A stretch of 37,353 nucleotides of DNA from Mucidula mucida (GCA_015501055.1 JADNYV010000338.1:1-37353), one strand, 5' to 3'. Counted from the stretch's first letter, positions 9,717 through 21,060 are shown. Program-made: numbers and translations. Notes: a model not told the origin generated them from the letters alone.

Positions 9717-12646
9717 TCACGTCGGCCACCCCCGTGCCGCCCTGGCTGCGCCGCCACCCACGCGCCCTAAAAAGTTCCACACCGTCGCCGTCCCGTCTGG
9801 CGGCATAAACCCCTCCCCTGCTGCCTGTATCGTGTTAAAGCTGCTCCACGCAGCGCGGTCGTAATACGTCGCGCTTCCCGGAGCAGTAGGGTGGCCGCCT
9901 AGATATGGGCCCAATGCCAGAAACACGAGCGCGGACGCGCCGACAACGATCGCAGTGTGTGCGACGATTCCCGACGCGGGTATCCCGCCTTCTCCTCCCG
10001 CGCCATACACATACGTGTTGTATATGTTGTAGAAACGCCCTCGTCGGCGCTTGCCCTTGTCGTCCTTGGGCGGTGGTCGCTCGCCCGACTTGGCAATTAT
10101 TTTGTCGATGACGCCACACTCGACACCAAGCTCCTCTTTGATCGCCTTCCAGTCTGCGAGCGTTTCGGGAGAAATACCCCCACGCACGGCGTCGAGAGGG
10201 AGTTTCACACCTGCATGCCATTTCTTGATCGTGTCGGCGGCAACCTGCCAGTCGTGTTCTTCGGTGATTTGGGTGTACGCCGGTGGTTGGTCCTCAATCG
10301 TCTGCTTGGATGACGACGCAACAATCTCGGACTCTTCCTCTTCTTCCTTGACCTCGACCACTTCTACCGGGTCCGTCTGAATCTCCATTTCTGCAGTCTC
10401 GCGCTGAGGCGGAGGAAGGGTGATATAGACAGGTTCCGCTACCGGTTCAGGTTCCGTTTGTATGCTGAAGGAAGACACCTTTGGTGGTGGTGGCGGAGGT
10501 GTAGTTTGGGCAGCGCTCGACTTTAGGAATAGCGCAGGTTCATACTGCACAGAGCTGTCGCTGTACTCCTTGAGTTCCTCGTGCGTGGTGATAGTCTCCA
10601 CCCTATTTGCCCGACTAGCCACTTTCTGAATAATCGTCAGCAAGGACATGGTGAGATATGAATGCACATACTCTTTTGCGCGTAATGATTGTTTGAACGA
10701 AAGACTCGCCATCGCTCCCATCCTCCACCGTCGTCTCCTCTTCTTCTTCCGTTGGAGCAGCCTCCTCCTCCTCGTCACCACCCCAGCCATCCTTCATGCG
10801 ATTAGCCAGCTCCGCCCCCAGAGTCTTGCTCATTGTGTTTGCGCGACTTGACGTGCCGCTGCTCGACCCGCCTTGTGCCACAGTAAGGTTGTTTCGAAGT
10901 TCGTCCATGTCGAAGCGCATGCGGTCGATAGTTTCTTTGAGCAGTAGATTTTCCTGCTTCTGCTCATCGAGCTGTCCTTGGACCTGCTGTGCAACTTCCA
11001 ACTCGGCTTCGAGATGTGCGATACGCGCTTCGTACGCCTCGCTTGCAAGTTTGTATTTATCACTCTCGACGTCTTGTGTGTACTGGTTGTCCCTGAGTGT
11101 ACGAATTTGCTCGTCGCGTTGACGCAAATCGGCTCTATATGATTCCGAATTGGCTTGGGGAGATGGTTAGATTACGTCGCACGAAATGCTGCTGTGACTT
11201 ACTGCATTGCTCTTGGTAAGATTTCTGTAATGAGGCATAGTTACTCCGCGCGTTTTCAAGCGCTTTCGTGGTTTTGGCAATCTCCGCTTCTAATGAGCTT
11301 ATAAGAGTCGTATTGGCGCGCTAAAACGATGTCAGAAGGGCAAGAGACTGAGATTAATCAACAAACCTCTTTATTTCGAAGGTCTTTTTCGTCTCGTTTA
11401 CTGGCGCTGAGCTCGCTGGACAACTCGTCCAACTTGATCTGATAGTTTTCAACCTCGTTTTCGTGCTCCTCGATCCTACGCCGAAGAAGGCGGTCCGACT
11501 CTGCTGCTCGCTGGGAAAGTTCTTGGTTGACCTTTTGCAAGGCCTCGAGCCGTTCAGACTGTTCCATGGACACTGTTGAGCTCGCCACTGACCGGTCCAT
11601 GACCAGACCAAGTGCGTCATCGTCGTCTTCACTATCAGAGTCGGTTGAGCGGGGCATGGCAAGGGTCGACACCGATTTAATGAATTCCTGATCGTCACGC
11701 TCGCCGCGATAATCGTAGGACGCGGTAGAGTCGTGACTATCATCGGGTGATGAGTAGTCATGATCATCATAGGGGCTCGAGCGTTTAGGTGTCTTCTGGT
11801 GACGTTGACTGGCGCGAGAAGCTGGACGCGAAGAGTGGCGAAAGGGAGGGGATGCAAGAGAGGTATGGAGATCAGGTGACATGCTGCCAGTCGTTGGGGA
11901 GGTGGGATTGGAGGGGTCTCTGCTACGTGTACGAGATAGGGAACGGCCAAACGCGCCAGACTAGGCACTGATCAGTAAAGAGCAACAAAGCCGAATATGC
12001 GGAATACCCACCTCCGAGTCACTACGGTTGCCAGCATCGCTCTTCCGACGACTGGGTGGCGCTGGCCGACTCGCCCAGCTCGACGGCGCATTATTCCCAA
12101 GTGGTGTCGAGCGTTGCCTGCGGTGGGTATCAAATACAGAGTTCTTGGGTGTCTGCGGTGGTCCTCTCGACGACGGCCGACTACCGCTATGCTGGTACGA
12201 CGTGCCCTCCGAGTCCGTGCTCGATGAGCGCGGCCGGAATTCGAGCTCATCGCGATCACTGTCACGCCCTCGCAGTTCCATGTCGTGTTCCAGCTCCGGG
12301 CTATCTGTCGGCGAGCTCTTGGTCAATGCCGCGAGCAGTCCGACTAAAGACGCGGGCGTGACGAGCAATCCCGGCTGTTGCTCTGCAAAGTTTCGTAGTT
12401 GGGCCAGGTCGCTGTCGGAAAGTATTTCGCGGCCGTCGTGCATGTCCGTCAAAGCGCGAAATATCTCGGGGAGCACCTCGACGGGCACGCAGTCGTCGCC
12501 GTCCGCATTGCTGGTCACAGACGGGTGTTCGCTAAATACGGTTTCGAGATTTTCTTGTATGTCTGCTATAGAATCGCGGTTTCGCCCATGGGTTTCCTAC
12601 AAGAATGTCAACAAATCTGTACAGAAAAGTCAAGTAAACGCACCAT
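9717..12646 (-). CDS. Long coiled-coil protein with EF-hand-like N-terminus and C-terminal membrane anchor (KASH5-like architecture)
   Basis: Exons 12646..12644, 12596..12012, 11960..11367, 11320..11203, 11153..10672 and 10625..9717 are all frame-consistent and give 896 residues. Exon 1 is only the ATG, directly followed by GTGCGT. Residues 1-85 form a helical domain (PVEVLPEIFRAL, DSDLAQLRNFAEQQPG, LLVTPASLVGLLAAL) resembling degenerate EF-hands. About 85-290 is Ser/Arg/Pro-rich and probably disordered. About 300-550 is coiled coil (ERLEALQKVNQELSQRAAE; KYKLASEAYEARIAHLEAEL). Acidic and Pro-rich stretches follow (EEEEAAPTEEEEE; TTPPPPPPK). About 813-836 is one membrane span (IVVGASALVFLAL) with a basic KRRRGR stretch before it and about 60 residues after it. 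This suggests a tail-anchored tether at the nuclear envelope, Golgi or ER, like KASH or golgin adaptors. The last residues (RGWPT) are not the canonical PPPx of KASH proteins, so the identity is an inference. Confidence 0.85.
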
Positions 12647-12789
12647 TGTATTAGGGAAAGGTGGCGGTCAAGTGTTAAGATATGTTGGAAATAACATAGA
12701 CTTTGAAACTGTAGGTGGCCAAGAATGAAACGTTGGCCTTGTTTGCGTATTCCCATTGTTGATCACGCGACATCGGGAGTACAAAGTCG

Positions 12790-12797
12790 TGACGTCA
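12790..12797. promoter_or_regulatory. TGACGTCA (CRE/bZIP) palindrome in divergent promoter
   Basis: Perfect 8-bp ATF/CREB-type site about 145 bp upstream of the coiled-coil gene start. It lies in the 620-bp interval shared with the divergent DAO pseudogene. Occupancy is unknown. Confidence 0.45.
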
Positions 12798-13215
12798 TCA
12801 GTGTTCCGTACCGGCCCGAGTGCCGAACGTTGACCAGCGATCGCAGTGGATATTATAGTGAGGGAAATATGCACGCGCATATTGGGGACACACGAAGGGA
12901 ACGGACCCAAAAAAAGATCGGGGACGGGGTATCAACCCAACGGGAGTGCTGGCAAAGAAAGGTGATAATCGAAAACCAACCTCTGAATCGCCCAATCCGC
13001 TGATGGTACAACTTGAAGGAAGAGGAGCCTGCTTTGCGAATTTGTGATGCTTTTTCGAAGGAAGTAGCGACTCATATACTGTCGTATCTTGAAGCGCTGC
13101 TGCTCGACTCTCACACCACGCAGCACGCGAAGCAACTACGAGGATTCTCATCGCTGACGCCCACCTCTCATATGGACTCTCCAGACCACTAACTATTACA
13201 TGCAAGGAATGGCAT

Positions 13216-13231
13216 CTACTTTATAAAGTAG
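13216..13231. promoter_or_regulatory. 16-bp palindrome containing a TATA box
   Basis: CTACTTTATAAAGTAG is perfectly self-complementary and presents TATAAAG on both strands. It lies 35-50 bp upstream of the ATG of the DAO pseudogene (13266, plus), the right distance for its former core promoter. Confidence 0.55.
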
Positions 13232-13839
13232 CGCCGATTGGAACGAGTTATATCCCAGCCTTCTCATGTCTTCCCCCATCCCCGTAAAGCCCTCGAAGGG
13301 AACACGAAACTGCTTCTTTATCGACCATTGAACCACTAAAGATCTGCCCGACAGTGAAAACGTCACGATAATTGGTGCTGCAACAGCGTACTTTCTGCTC
13401 ACCGAGTGCTGTGATCCTCGAGGCGAGTGAGGTTTGGGATGGCGTAACGGAAAGAAATGCCGGGCATTGTATGCGTGTAAGACTGCTTGTCTTTCAACGT
13501 GCTCTTATGCTGAGTTGATTATGTATCACAGTGAATTCGGAGTATGAGCAGCCGTTTGGCCCTCAAGATACTTCAAAACGAAAACGTCACTGTCTCACAA
13601 AACGATTCGGTGACATTGATAATATCTGGGGTCAAGATTATCGACTCTGACTTCTGGAAAGGGACCTCATTCGGTTTGTGTTGATCCCATCAGCACCGTC
13701 TCACAATGCATCTCAAGCCTTCGTTTTAGATATTGCCATGGACAAAGAAGTATCAGAGGTTCAATTGACCGCCTCGTATCATAAAATGAAGTCGGACGGC
13801 GGCAACATGGACGCGATCACTTGGATCCTTACTCCTGAA

Positions 13840-14072
13840 TGTTAGCAGCAGATGATGGTTGGAGGAGAAGAAGAGAATAAACTTGTGTATTTACTACAGT
13901 ACAAAATGCGAGGCTTATATACCTCTACAAATGTTCTAGTAAGTTCTAAGTATAAACAACAAGTGTCCATAGTAAATGGGAATAGCAACTACGAGAAGAG
14001 ACGCGAGAGTTCGCGTCGATGTGGCGGGGTCATGTGACCTCGGGTCATACCCGGCTTGCTTTCCTTCCTACA
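13840..14072 (-). repeat. 3' LTR of the copia element
   Basis: 233 bp; in element orientation it starts TGTAGGAAGG and ends GCTGCTAACA. It contains the hairpin GACGCGA-GAGT-TCGCGTC and a TATATAC stretch. It matches the right-hand LTR base for base. Confidence 0.96.
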
Positions 14073-14081
14073 CTCCCCCTC
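14073..14081 (-). other. Polypurine tract of the copia element
   Basis: Minus strand TGAGGGGGAG ends immediately before the 3' LTR, the expected place for plus-strand priming. The gag-pol stop at 14080-14082 overlaps it. Confidence 0.75.
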
Positions 14082-17000
14082 AAGCCGGAATCAATCCAAG
14101 TGCGCGAACAAGTGGTTGAAACTTGAATGATGCGAGCGCCTTGGTCATGATGTCCGCGGTCATCTCGGATGTCGGGCAATAGATGACTTCGAGTGTTCCG
14201 TCCTGTATCTTCTCGCGAATGAAATGATAACGGATATCAATATGTTTCGTTCGGGCGTGGAACTGTCCGAGTTCGGCGTGTGCTAGTGAGATAGCGGACT
14301 GATTGTCGCTATAAATAATGGATGGGATGGAGATCGGTCCGAAGAGTTCAGCCAGGAAATACCGGTGCCATATGGCTTCTTTCGCTGTGTAAGTCAGAGC
14401 AATGTACTCTGCTTCTGTCGTGGATAGCGCCGTAATTTCCTGCTGCTTTGATGACCATGAGACGGCAGCGCCGTTTAAGATAAACGCGTAGCCCAATATG
14501 GCTTTGCGATTCTCGAGGGACATTCCATCGGCGTCTGTAAAGATGTCGAGACCGTGTGTCTCGTCAGATCCGCCGTAAGTGAGTGAAAGGGTCCGAGTGC
14601 CCTTTAGGTATTGGAGAACACGTTTCGCTGCATCCCAATGCGGTCTACCAGGGTTGTCGAGGAAGCGAGAGAGAACACAGACCGTAAATGCTAAGTCTGG
14701 TCGAGTGGCTGTGGATACCCAAATGAATCCACCAACAAGTTCTCTGTATGGAACCTTGCGCATCTGTGTGATGGTCTCGCGGTCTGCTAAATCAGGGCAC
14801 TGCTCTCGTGAGAGCTGAGTAGTGGGATCAAGGGGAACGGAGACGGCTTTGCAGTCCGTCATGTGGAATTTCCGTAGGAGAGAGTCGATGTATGTCGTTT
14901 GTGAGAGTGTCAATGTGCAATTCTTGCGATCCCTTGTGACTTCCATGCCCAATAACCAGCTGATTGGTCCCAGCATCGTGATCTTGAAGATGCGACCAAT
15001 TTCCTCCTGTACCTCGTCGATCAATGTGGGTGAATTTCCGGTGATGGTGCTGTCGTCAATATGAATGGCAATGATTACAAACTTATCTCCTCAAATGAGA
15101 CGATAGACAGTGTGATCGGAGCGGAGAGGATGGATGCCAAGTGTGGCGAGAGCTGATGTCAGCTTCTCATACCACTTACGGCTCGACTGCTTGAGTCCGT
15201 ATATGGTTCGTCGGAGGCGGATTACGTCGTGAGGGTTGCCGTTTGTATAGTGAGGCGGTTGTTCCATATAGATCTCTTCATACCGTGAATTCGCCATTCA
15301 AGAAAGCGGCCGAGTAATCAAACACTTTGATTTCCCAGTCAAAGCGTGCAGCAATAGAGAGGATGGTGCGGAGCGATGAGAGTTTTGCAGTGGGTGAGAA
15401 AGTCTCAAAATAATCCACGCCTTGGACTTGCGTGAATCCTCGCGCAACGAGACGCGCCTTGTACTTGTCGATTGCTCCGTTTGCTTTCCGCTTGATCAAA
15501 AGGGTCCACTTTGATCCGATGACATTGCTTCCGACAGGCCGGCTTATCTCCGAATGTGCCTGTTCGCTTCATTGCTTCCATCTCGACGTCCATGGCCTGC
15601 CTGAATAGCGGCCAGTCTGCTCTTTTCATCGCCTCTTCGACCGTCGGCTCATCACCCAAATTTTCCATGGCTGCATATGCAAATTCTTCTGCGTGATGGG
15701 CAGCTCGTCGAGTTCGAGTGCCTTCAATAATGTTCTGGCTATCGATTTTGCTGGATATGTCGTGTGGCGCGACGGGCTTTGTCGGCTTTGATGTTGGACT
15801 TGATGGTGGCGTGTCTGGTGGTGTTGTGAGCGGAGAGCTTGGCGGAGTATAAGACACTGGTGGGATCTGGGATAGTGCTTTGGATGCTGGAGGTGCGTGC
15901 TGGATGATTTCTGATTTCTTTTCTTTGCTAATCTCTGTTATCTCCCCCTCATCCAGCACTCTGTGGATGCCTCCTTCGCTTCTTTGGGCTTCTGGAAAAC
16001 GGACGCTACGCTCAACGCGTATGGATCGATTGTCCGGGTAGTAAATCCGATGGCCATTACTGTCTTGGTCAAAACCAAGCCATCGACCCTCGCGAGCACG
16101 CCCTTCAAGCTTGGATCCATCTTCAACATGGACCCAAACCTTGCAGCCCCACTCGTGGATCTGCCGCAAGTCTGGCTTCGAGCTGCGGAACACCTCGTAA
16201 GGTGTACGACCACCAATTGCCTTGGATGATGTCCGATTCTTTAGCCAAATGGCGTGCTTTAGCGCCTCTCCCCATAGGTTCTTCGGTAATGCGGCTGCAT
16301 GGAGCATTGCTCGGACCTTCTCGAGCAGTATTCGGTTGAGTCTCTCAGCGACTCCGTTATGCTCTGGCGTGTTGTGGACGGTAAAACGCCGTTGGATTCC
16401 TTTCTCGGCTAGAAAGGCATCAAATTCGTGTCCCTTGTACTCTCCTCCTCCATCTGAATGCAATATTTTTATCTTTATGCCATGTTCCTTCTCCCATCGT
16501 GCCTCAAGATCCTTAAAACTCTGCAGAGTCTCATCCTTGGCGTGGAGTAGCATGGCTACGGAGTAGCGCGACGCGTCGTCTGTGAAGGTAACGTAGTATT
16601 TCTTGTGTTGAGGAGTCTCTGTGCTGGCTGGTCCCCATACGTCGCTGTGGACCTGGTCGCCGACTCCCCCTGACGCGTCATTCTCCCTAGATTTGGATAT
16701 CGCGCTTCGGGTCATTCTGCCCTGCAGACATGACTCACATGGATCCTTCGAGACAGGTGAGCTCTCATCCAGCTCTAACCCTTCAACCAGCTGATCTTTT
16801 ACCAGCTTCTTCGCCGCGTCGACTGGAAGGTGGCTCATCAGACAATGAAGTTCATCTGGGGTAACGATACGTGGTCCATCTTTGACGTGATTGGCAGACT
16901 CGGGGGTGGATACAGGTACGCAAAGCCTGTATAGACCATTGTGCAGGGGAATGGAGCCAATTTCATGGAACTTCTTGTCAAAGAAGCAACACTTCTGGTT

Positions 17001-18392
17001 TCCAAAGTTGAGATGATACCCTGCCTCGTCTATACGCCCCACGGAAAGGAGTGTAACTCCAAGATTAGGTGCGTGAAGGACATTCTTCACCAGGACCCTT
17101 GATTGACTTGTTCCATTAGGAATCCTGATCTGCATGTCGCCCTTCCCGATGGCCTCGAATCGTTTCTTGTCCGCCGCCATAATTCCTCGTGGCTTAATAG
17201 CCGTATAGTTTGTTAACCGATGCCGCAACGGTGTCATATGCTGGGTAGCGCCGGAGTCGAAGATATCAACTTCGTACTCACGCTCTGTTTCGACGGCGGC
17301 TGCAGCGAGCTGCTCTGAGGTAAGAGAAATCATTTCCCCTACAAGTTCTGGGTTACTGACGTCCGATACATCAGTCTCGTCGTTGCTGGCTTCATCTTCG
17401 CCATTGCTGGCGTACACAAGGGGTGGCAGATCCGAGAAGTCGTCCTCTTCTTCGGCCAAATCAAAATCCACCTCCTCTTCCTTCGCAAACCATGCGGCGT
17501 CGAATTCACTCTCTGCTTTTGCCGTGTTTGCCTGTCCTCGGCCTTTCCTCGGGCCTTGACCTTCTTTTCCTCCTCCCTTCGCCCAGCAATCTCTCGCCAT
17601 GTGTCCCTTCCGGTGGCAATTGAAGCATTCCACCGACTTCTTTGGCTTCCTGCCGCCGTTCCCGCTATAGAACGCGGCCTCTTTCTCGCCCTTCCCTGCA
17701 GACCTGACCTTCCGCCGGTCCGCCTCGTCATTGATGCCCTGCAGCACCATGTCGGGATTGAGAGCTTTGCCAAGTAGAGTTGATGCGCCCGTGAGCGCCG
17801 AGAGATATGTCTCGAATGAGGCGGGGAGTGATCCTAGTAGTATTGCGACAAAGTTATCGTCGCCTGGATCCGATCCCATCGCGATGAGGTCCTCGCGTAT
17901 GGACTGGAGTTTTGTGAGGTGAGCCTTAACATCTGCTCCCTCTGCGCATTGCTCATCCTGGAGCTTGCGCCGTAGGTCAACCGTGACCATCTTGCTCTTC
18001 TTCTCGTACTCGCTCTTCACCTTCTCCCACATCAACTTTGCCGTCACTTCGCCCTTCACCTTCAGGAACAACGAGTCCGAGATGACTGAGGCGATTCCCT
18101 GCTTAATTACGGCCTGCTCAGACTTCCAAATCCGGCGCCGTCCCAGGAACTCGTTAACCGCCTTTGTCTCATCTGCAGTGGGATTTTTCGGATCCACCAC
18201 TGCGGGCTCTATTGGTGCGATGGATGTACCAGCTATGGTACCTTCAAAATGGTCGCTCAAACCGGCAGCGTCGATTGCGAATAGGAAACGGTCCCGGAAG
18301 AAGATCCAGTTGGTACCGTCTGCCTTGCATGCCGGGAGCTTCGCGAAATACTCACCTAGTCTGGCGGTAGAGGAGAGCGTGTTGGTGGACAT
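14080..18392 (-). pseudogene. Copia Gag-Pol polyprotein, broken by two frameshifts and one stop
   Basis: Starts at the ATG 18392 (MSTNTLSSTARLG). The first 995-codon frame (to 15405) holds Gag with a CCHC knuckle at residues 256-269 (CFNCHRKGHMARDC) and the protease DSGA at about 379. The GAG-pre-integrase HHCC region (CLMSHL...CESCLQG) and the integrase core (HSDGGGEYKG; NGVAERLNR) follow. Near 15536-15541 a +1 shift moves RT (ARLVARGFTQVQGVDYFETF) to another frame. A second +1 shift near 15284-15290 follows FLNGEF. A TGA at 15091-15093 interrupts the same frame just before FVIIAIHIDD, the RT catalytic YxDD-equivalent. RNase H (YSDNQSAISLAHAELG; TKHIDIRYHFI) then runs intact to 14080. The downstream half is still close to family consensus, so the lesions are young. 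Confidence 0.92.
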
Positions 18393-18475
18393 GGTGAAGA
18401 TGGTGAGTCGAGGGGGTTATGCGATAGTGTGTTTGAGTTATTTGGGGCTTTCAGTTATGGCCGGGGCCCATAACC

Positions 18476-18708
18476 TGTTAGCAGCAGATGATGGTTGGAG
18501 GAGAAGAAGAGAATAAACTTGTGTATTTACTACAGTACAAAATGCGAGGCTTATATACCTCTACAAATGTTCTAGTAAGTTCTAAGTATAAACAACAAGT
18601 GTCCATAGTAAATGGGAATAGCAACTACGAGAAGAGACGCGAGAGTTCGCGTCGATGTGGCGGGGTCATGTGACCTCGGGTCATACCCGGCTTGCTTTCC
18701 TTCCTACA
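18476..18708 (-). repeat. 5' LTR of the copia element
   Basis: 233 bp, matching the left LTR base for base. In element orientation it is followed by GGTTATGGGCCCCGGCC, the region where the primer-binding site should lie. That stretch contains the inverted repeat GTTATGG/CCATAAC. I cannot assign the priming tRNA. Confidence 0.96.
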
Positions 18709-19500
18709 CTGAAGAAGCGTAAAAGGTCTGTTCTACCACGACTTCCTTCATGCAACCCTCAGAAAATTTGACTCTCTCGCCGCCGGAATTCCTGCTGCCA
18801 CGGTATGGCCGTACAAACTCTTTGCCCAATAAATCAACCTACTCGACGTGCAAAGACAAACGCCAGTACACGAAGCAGGACCGAATGGCGGATGGACATT
18901 GAAGACTCACATCGGAGAGAATATGCTCAACTAGTATAGCTCTGATGCTTTCTTCGCGGCGAGAGTAGGGAGTACTCTCATTACTGGATAAGTTTGTCTC
19001 ATACATTTCTATAGGGGCACATGAATGACGGGATGCAGCGCTCAAGCGATGGGATTCTGATCGTAGGCAGTACACGATGATGGAAGACGCCACGAGAGAC
19101 GTTGTTGGACAGACTACTGACGGGGAAGCAATCTCAAGCATTACGGAATCCATGAAGGACTACGTACATGGCTGATTGGGGCCAGCGGTCGCTTGGTGAG
19201 GCACTACTCTGTGTTTGGACAGGTGCGTGCTCCTTTTGCGATGAAGTCGTCTGCTAATGAAAACAACTCAGATGTTCCTTACGTCGGTGCCATTCATGGC
19301 AAACTGGGCGCGTTCATTGGTGCTGGCCATGCCATCATGGTATGCCACCTCTCTTCGAGTCCATTGTTGATTGAGGCAGTGGTACAGGCATGGCAAGGGT
19401 GTTTACTTGGTCGCAAGGTTTGGCGGCACTTATCTGTGGAGGATACCAAGCTCCCTGAGGTATTCGTCCTACACCTGAGCATCTCGAAAAGTTGATCTGA

Positions 19501-20152
19501 TGAAAAGACAGAAGGAGTCATTGTTTTGTACTTTCTTAAATTTAATTAATTTAGCTAGCATGATACGAATCCTCCACACAAGTCTTCATTGAGATCCCCG
19601 TCTGACGGACGCCGCACATCATTTGCCGCATCCCGGGCGCCGCCAAATGGACGCGCCCGATCAAACACACACAAAGGAAGTAGAAAGATTCCCCCGACAA
19701 CACAAGCCAGTCGTGCAGCGGCAAGGTCATCGCAATCTCGTGTTGCAAGCAGAGCACAAGGGACGGGGAAGGGAAAGAAGGTAACCAGATACTACACTTG
19801 ATCTAAGCTTGTTGGGCTCAGAGTGGTGGGGAATCAGACAGAGGGAATCAGGTGGCGCAACACGCACGGACCATCAGAGTGAGTCACCGGGAAAGCGGGA
19901 TGATCTGAACAATAGTGGCACAGCGGACGCGCCTGTTCGAGTACCGCCGCCACGAAGGACGAACTGCCAGCTGGTGTGATCTCTGACCGATTCTGTCAGA
20001 GCTCATTAACGCAAATTGCATTCAAGTAGACAATCTCCAATATTTAACACAACTAGAGAGATATAGTTCAGCCCGGCTCGAAGGGGATGCTCCCCGAGTA
20101 AGTTATTCACACGATTATATATTCTCAAGGACATCTCGCTTCCTTATCAACC
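19501..20152. other. Intergenic, no gene seen
   Basis: About 650 bp downstream of the DAO pseudogene and 3' of the small peptide gene. Short open frames only, without family resemblance or splice support. Confidence 0.5.
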
Positions 20153-20317
20153 TCAGTCGAGCTTTCGCAATCCACTAGCATAGTCACGACAAGCAAGAAA
20201 TCGTGGAAATGGGCTCAATGGTATCTACCTTCCGGCTCGACTTTGACGAGAACCGCAGCGCAGGACAGCGAAGACGGCGAGGGCGAGGAACATGTCAGGC
20301 GTGATGTTGAACTTCAT
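20153..20317 (-). CDS. Short peptide gene (36 codons, one intron) with hydrophobic core
   Basis: Exon 1 is 20317..20229; the intron 20175..20228 (54 nt) runs GTAGAT...TGCTAG with a GTGACTAT branch-like site; exon 2 is 20174..20153. The product starts MKFNITPDMFLALAVFAVLR, with a hydrophobic run like a signal peptide or membrane segment, followed by a short Arg-rich tail. If the intron is retained the peptide ends at 30 residues. The support is a consensus TATAAAAG 57-64 bp upstream of the ATG. It is not a CaaX pheromone precursor (no C-terminal Cys). The function is unknown, and it could be a non-coding RNA with a chance ORF. Confidence 0.4.
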
Positions 20318-20373
20318 GATCCGAGTCGTAACGTGTGAACGATGTGGATGAGAACCACGGGGGAGAACAAGGG

Positions 20374-20381
20374 CTTTTATA
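20374..20381 (-). promoter_or_regulatory. TATA box (TATAAAAG) of the small peptide gene
   Basis: The minus strand reads GATATAAAAGCCC. With a start site about 30 bp downstream, the 5' leader would be about 30 nt before the ATG at 20317. Confidence 0.6.
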
Positions 20382-21060
20382 TCTCTGTGAGCTAAGGCAA
20401 GGTATCAGTAAAGGCACTGATGAACAGATGAGCGGCCCGCAATGAGTGAATAGACGATACCGTAAATCATTTGGAATACCCTGGTACGAATCTACATAGG
20501 TACCTCGAAAAGGCAGCCAGAGTACGCACATACCAGAGCCGACAAAATCGACCTGTTACGTTCGAGAGACCCACCTCTATAATATGCTCAGATGATTGTC
20601 ATAGATATAACTCGTTGTTCAAGCTGGAGGAGCACATACGTTAGATCAGATACTCGCCGCCACAATCTTCGTGGATTGAATGGTAGGATCTAAGTTCTCG
20701 TCCGCAATAGATATCTTCCGCTGGATATCATGTTGGGTTAAGGTTCAGTTTGTATTCATTCACCCGCCTCTCCATGAGGTAGATATAGTTCTCCAGTTGA
20801 CCTGCAATGGAAGCGTTCCGTAACTGTGACGGAGGCCGGCGTGATGCTTCCCGACTATGAAAGGAGACCAATAGTACTGGCTGCGGTAGTATTTCCGGTA
20901 CAATACTACGACCATTAATCCCGAGGAGAAAATGCTATACAGATCCTTGCTTTAGCGCCCAAGTGGTTGTTGAAATGAGGGACAGAGAAAAGTTGGTCCA
21001 CAAACAACGTCATCAATACTGTACACACGTACACGCCAGGTTTGGCCAGAGACGTGACAT

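Larger units (their letters stand above)
13840..18708 (-). mobile_element. Full-length Ty1/copia LTR retrotransposon, 4869 bp
   Basis: Two 233-bp LTRs (13840-14072 and 18476-18708) are identical as far as I can compare them. They are flanked by the 5-bp target duplication CTGAA (13835-13839 and 18709-18713). The element runs on the minus strand: 5' LTR at the right, gag-protease-integrase-RT-RNaseH in that order (copia order, integrase before RT), then a polypurine tract and the 3' LTR at the left. It is inserted in the DAO pseudogene. Identical LTRs indicate a very recent insertion, although the pol frame carries three lesions. Confidence 0.96.
13266..19500 (+). pseudogene. FAD-dependent oxidoreductase (DAO family) pseudogene, split by a copia element
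   Basis: Remnant of a D-amino-acid-oxidase-type flavoprotein (PF01266) of about 480 residues, seen in several frames. 13266 starts MSSPIPVKPSKG. 13345-13460 matches the family N-terminus (DLPDSENVTIIG, ATAYFLLTE, ERNAGHC ~ TGRNGGH). Then come ALKILQNEN and DFWKGTSF. 13739-13839 gives LDIAMDKEVSEVQL and GGNMDAITW. After the transposon, 18730-18935 gives IPAATVWPYKLFAQ, INLL and GGWTLKT, and 19180-19500 gives VWTG, DVPYVGAIHGKLGAFIGAGH, EDTKLPEV and finally RPTPEHLEKLI then TGA. The glycine-rich FAD motif is shortened: GxGxxG is missing between VTIIG and ATAYFLL. Frameshifts and stops interrupt both halves. Order and spacing fit one gene whose 13840-18713 is the insertion. The family call rests on recalled motifs, not a search. 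Confidence 0.78.

Noticed and set aside
12798..13205. 135-codon minus frame in the divergent promoter
   Set aside because: Low-information composition with no signal, start context or family resemblance; overlaps the intergenic CRE site.
13852..14037. 61-codon frame repeated at 18488-18673
   Set aside because: It is the LTR sequence read on the non-coding strand; duplicated only because the LTRs are.
18839..19153. 104-codon minus frame
   Set aside because: Shadow of the DAO pseudogene, whose motifs are on the plus strand.
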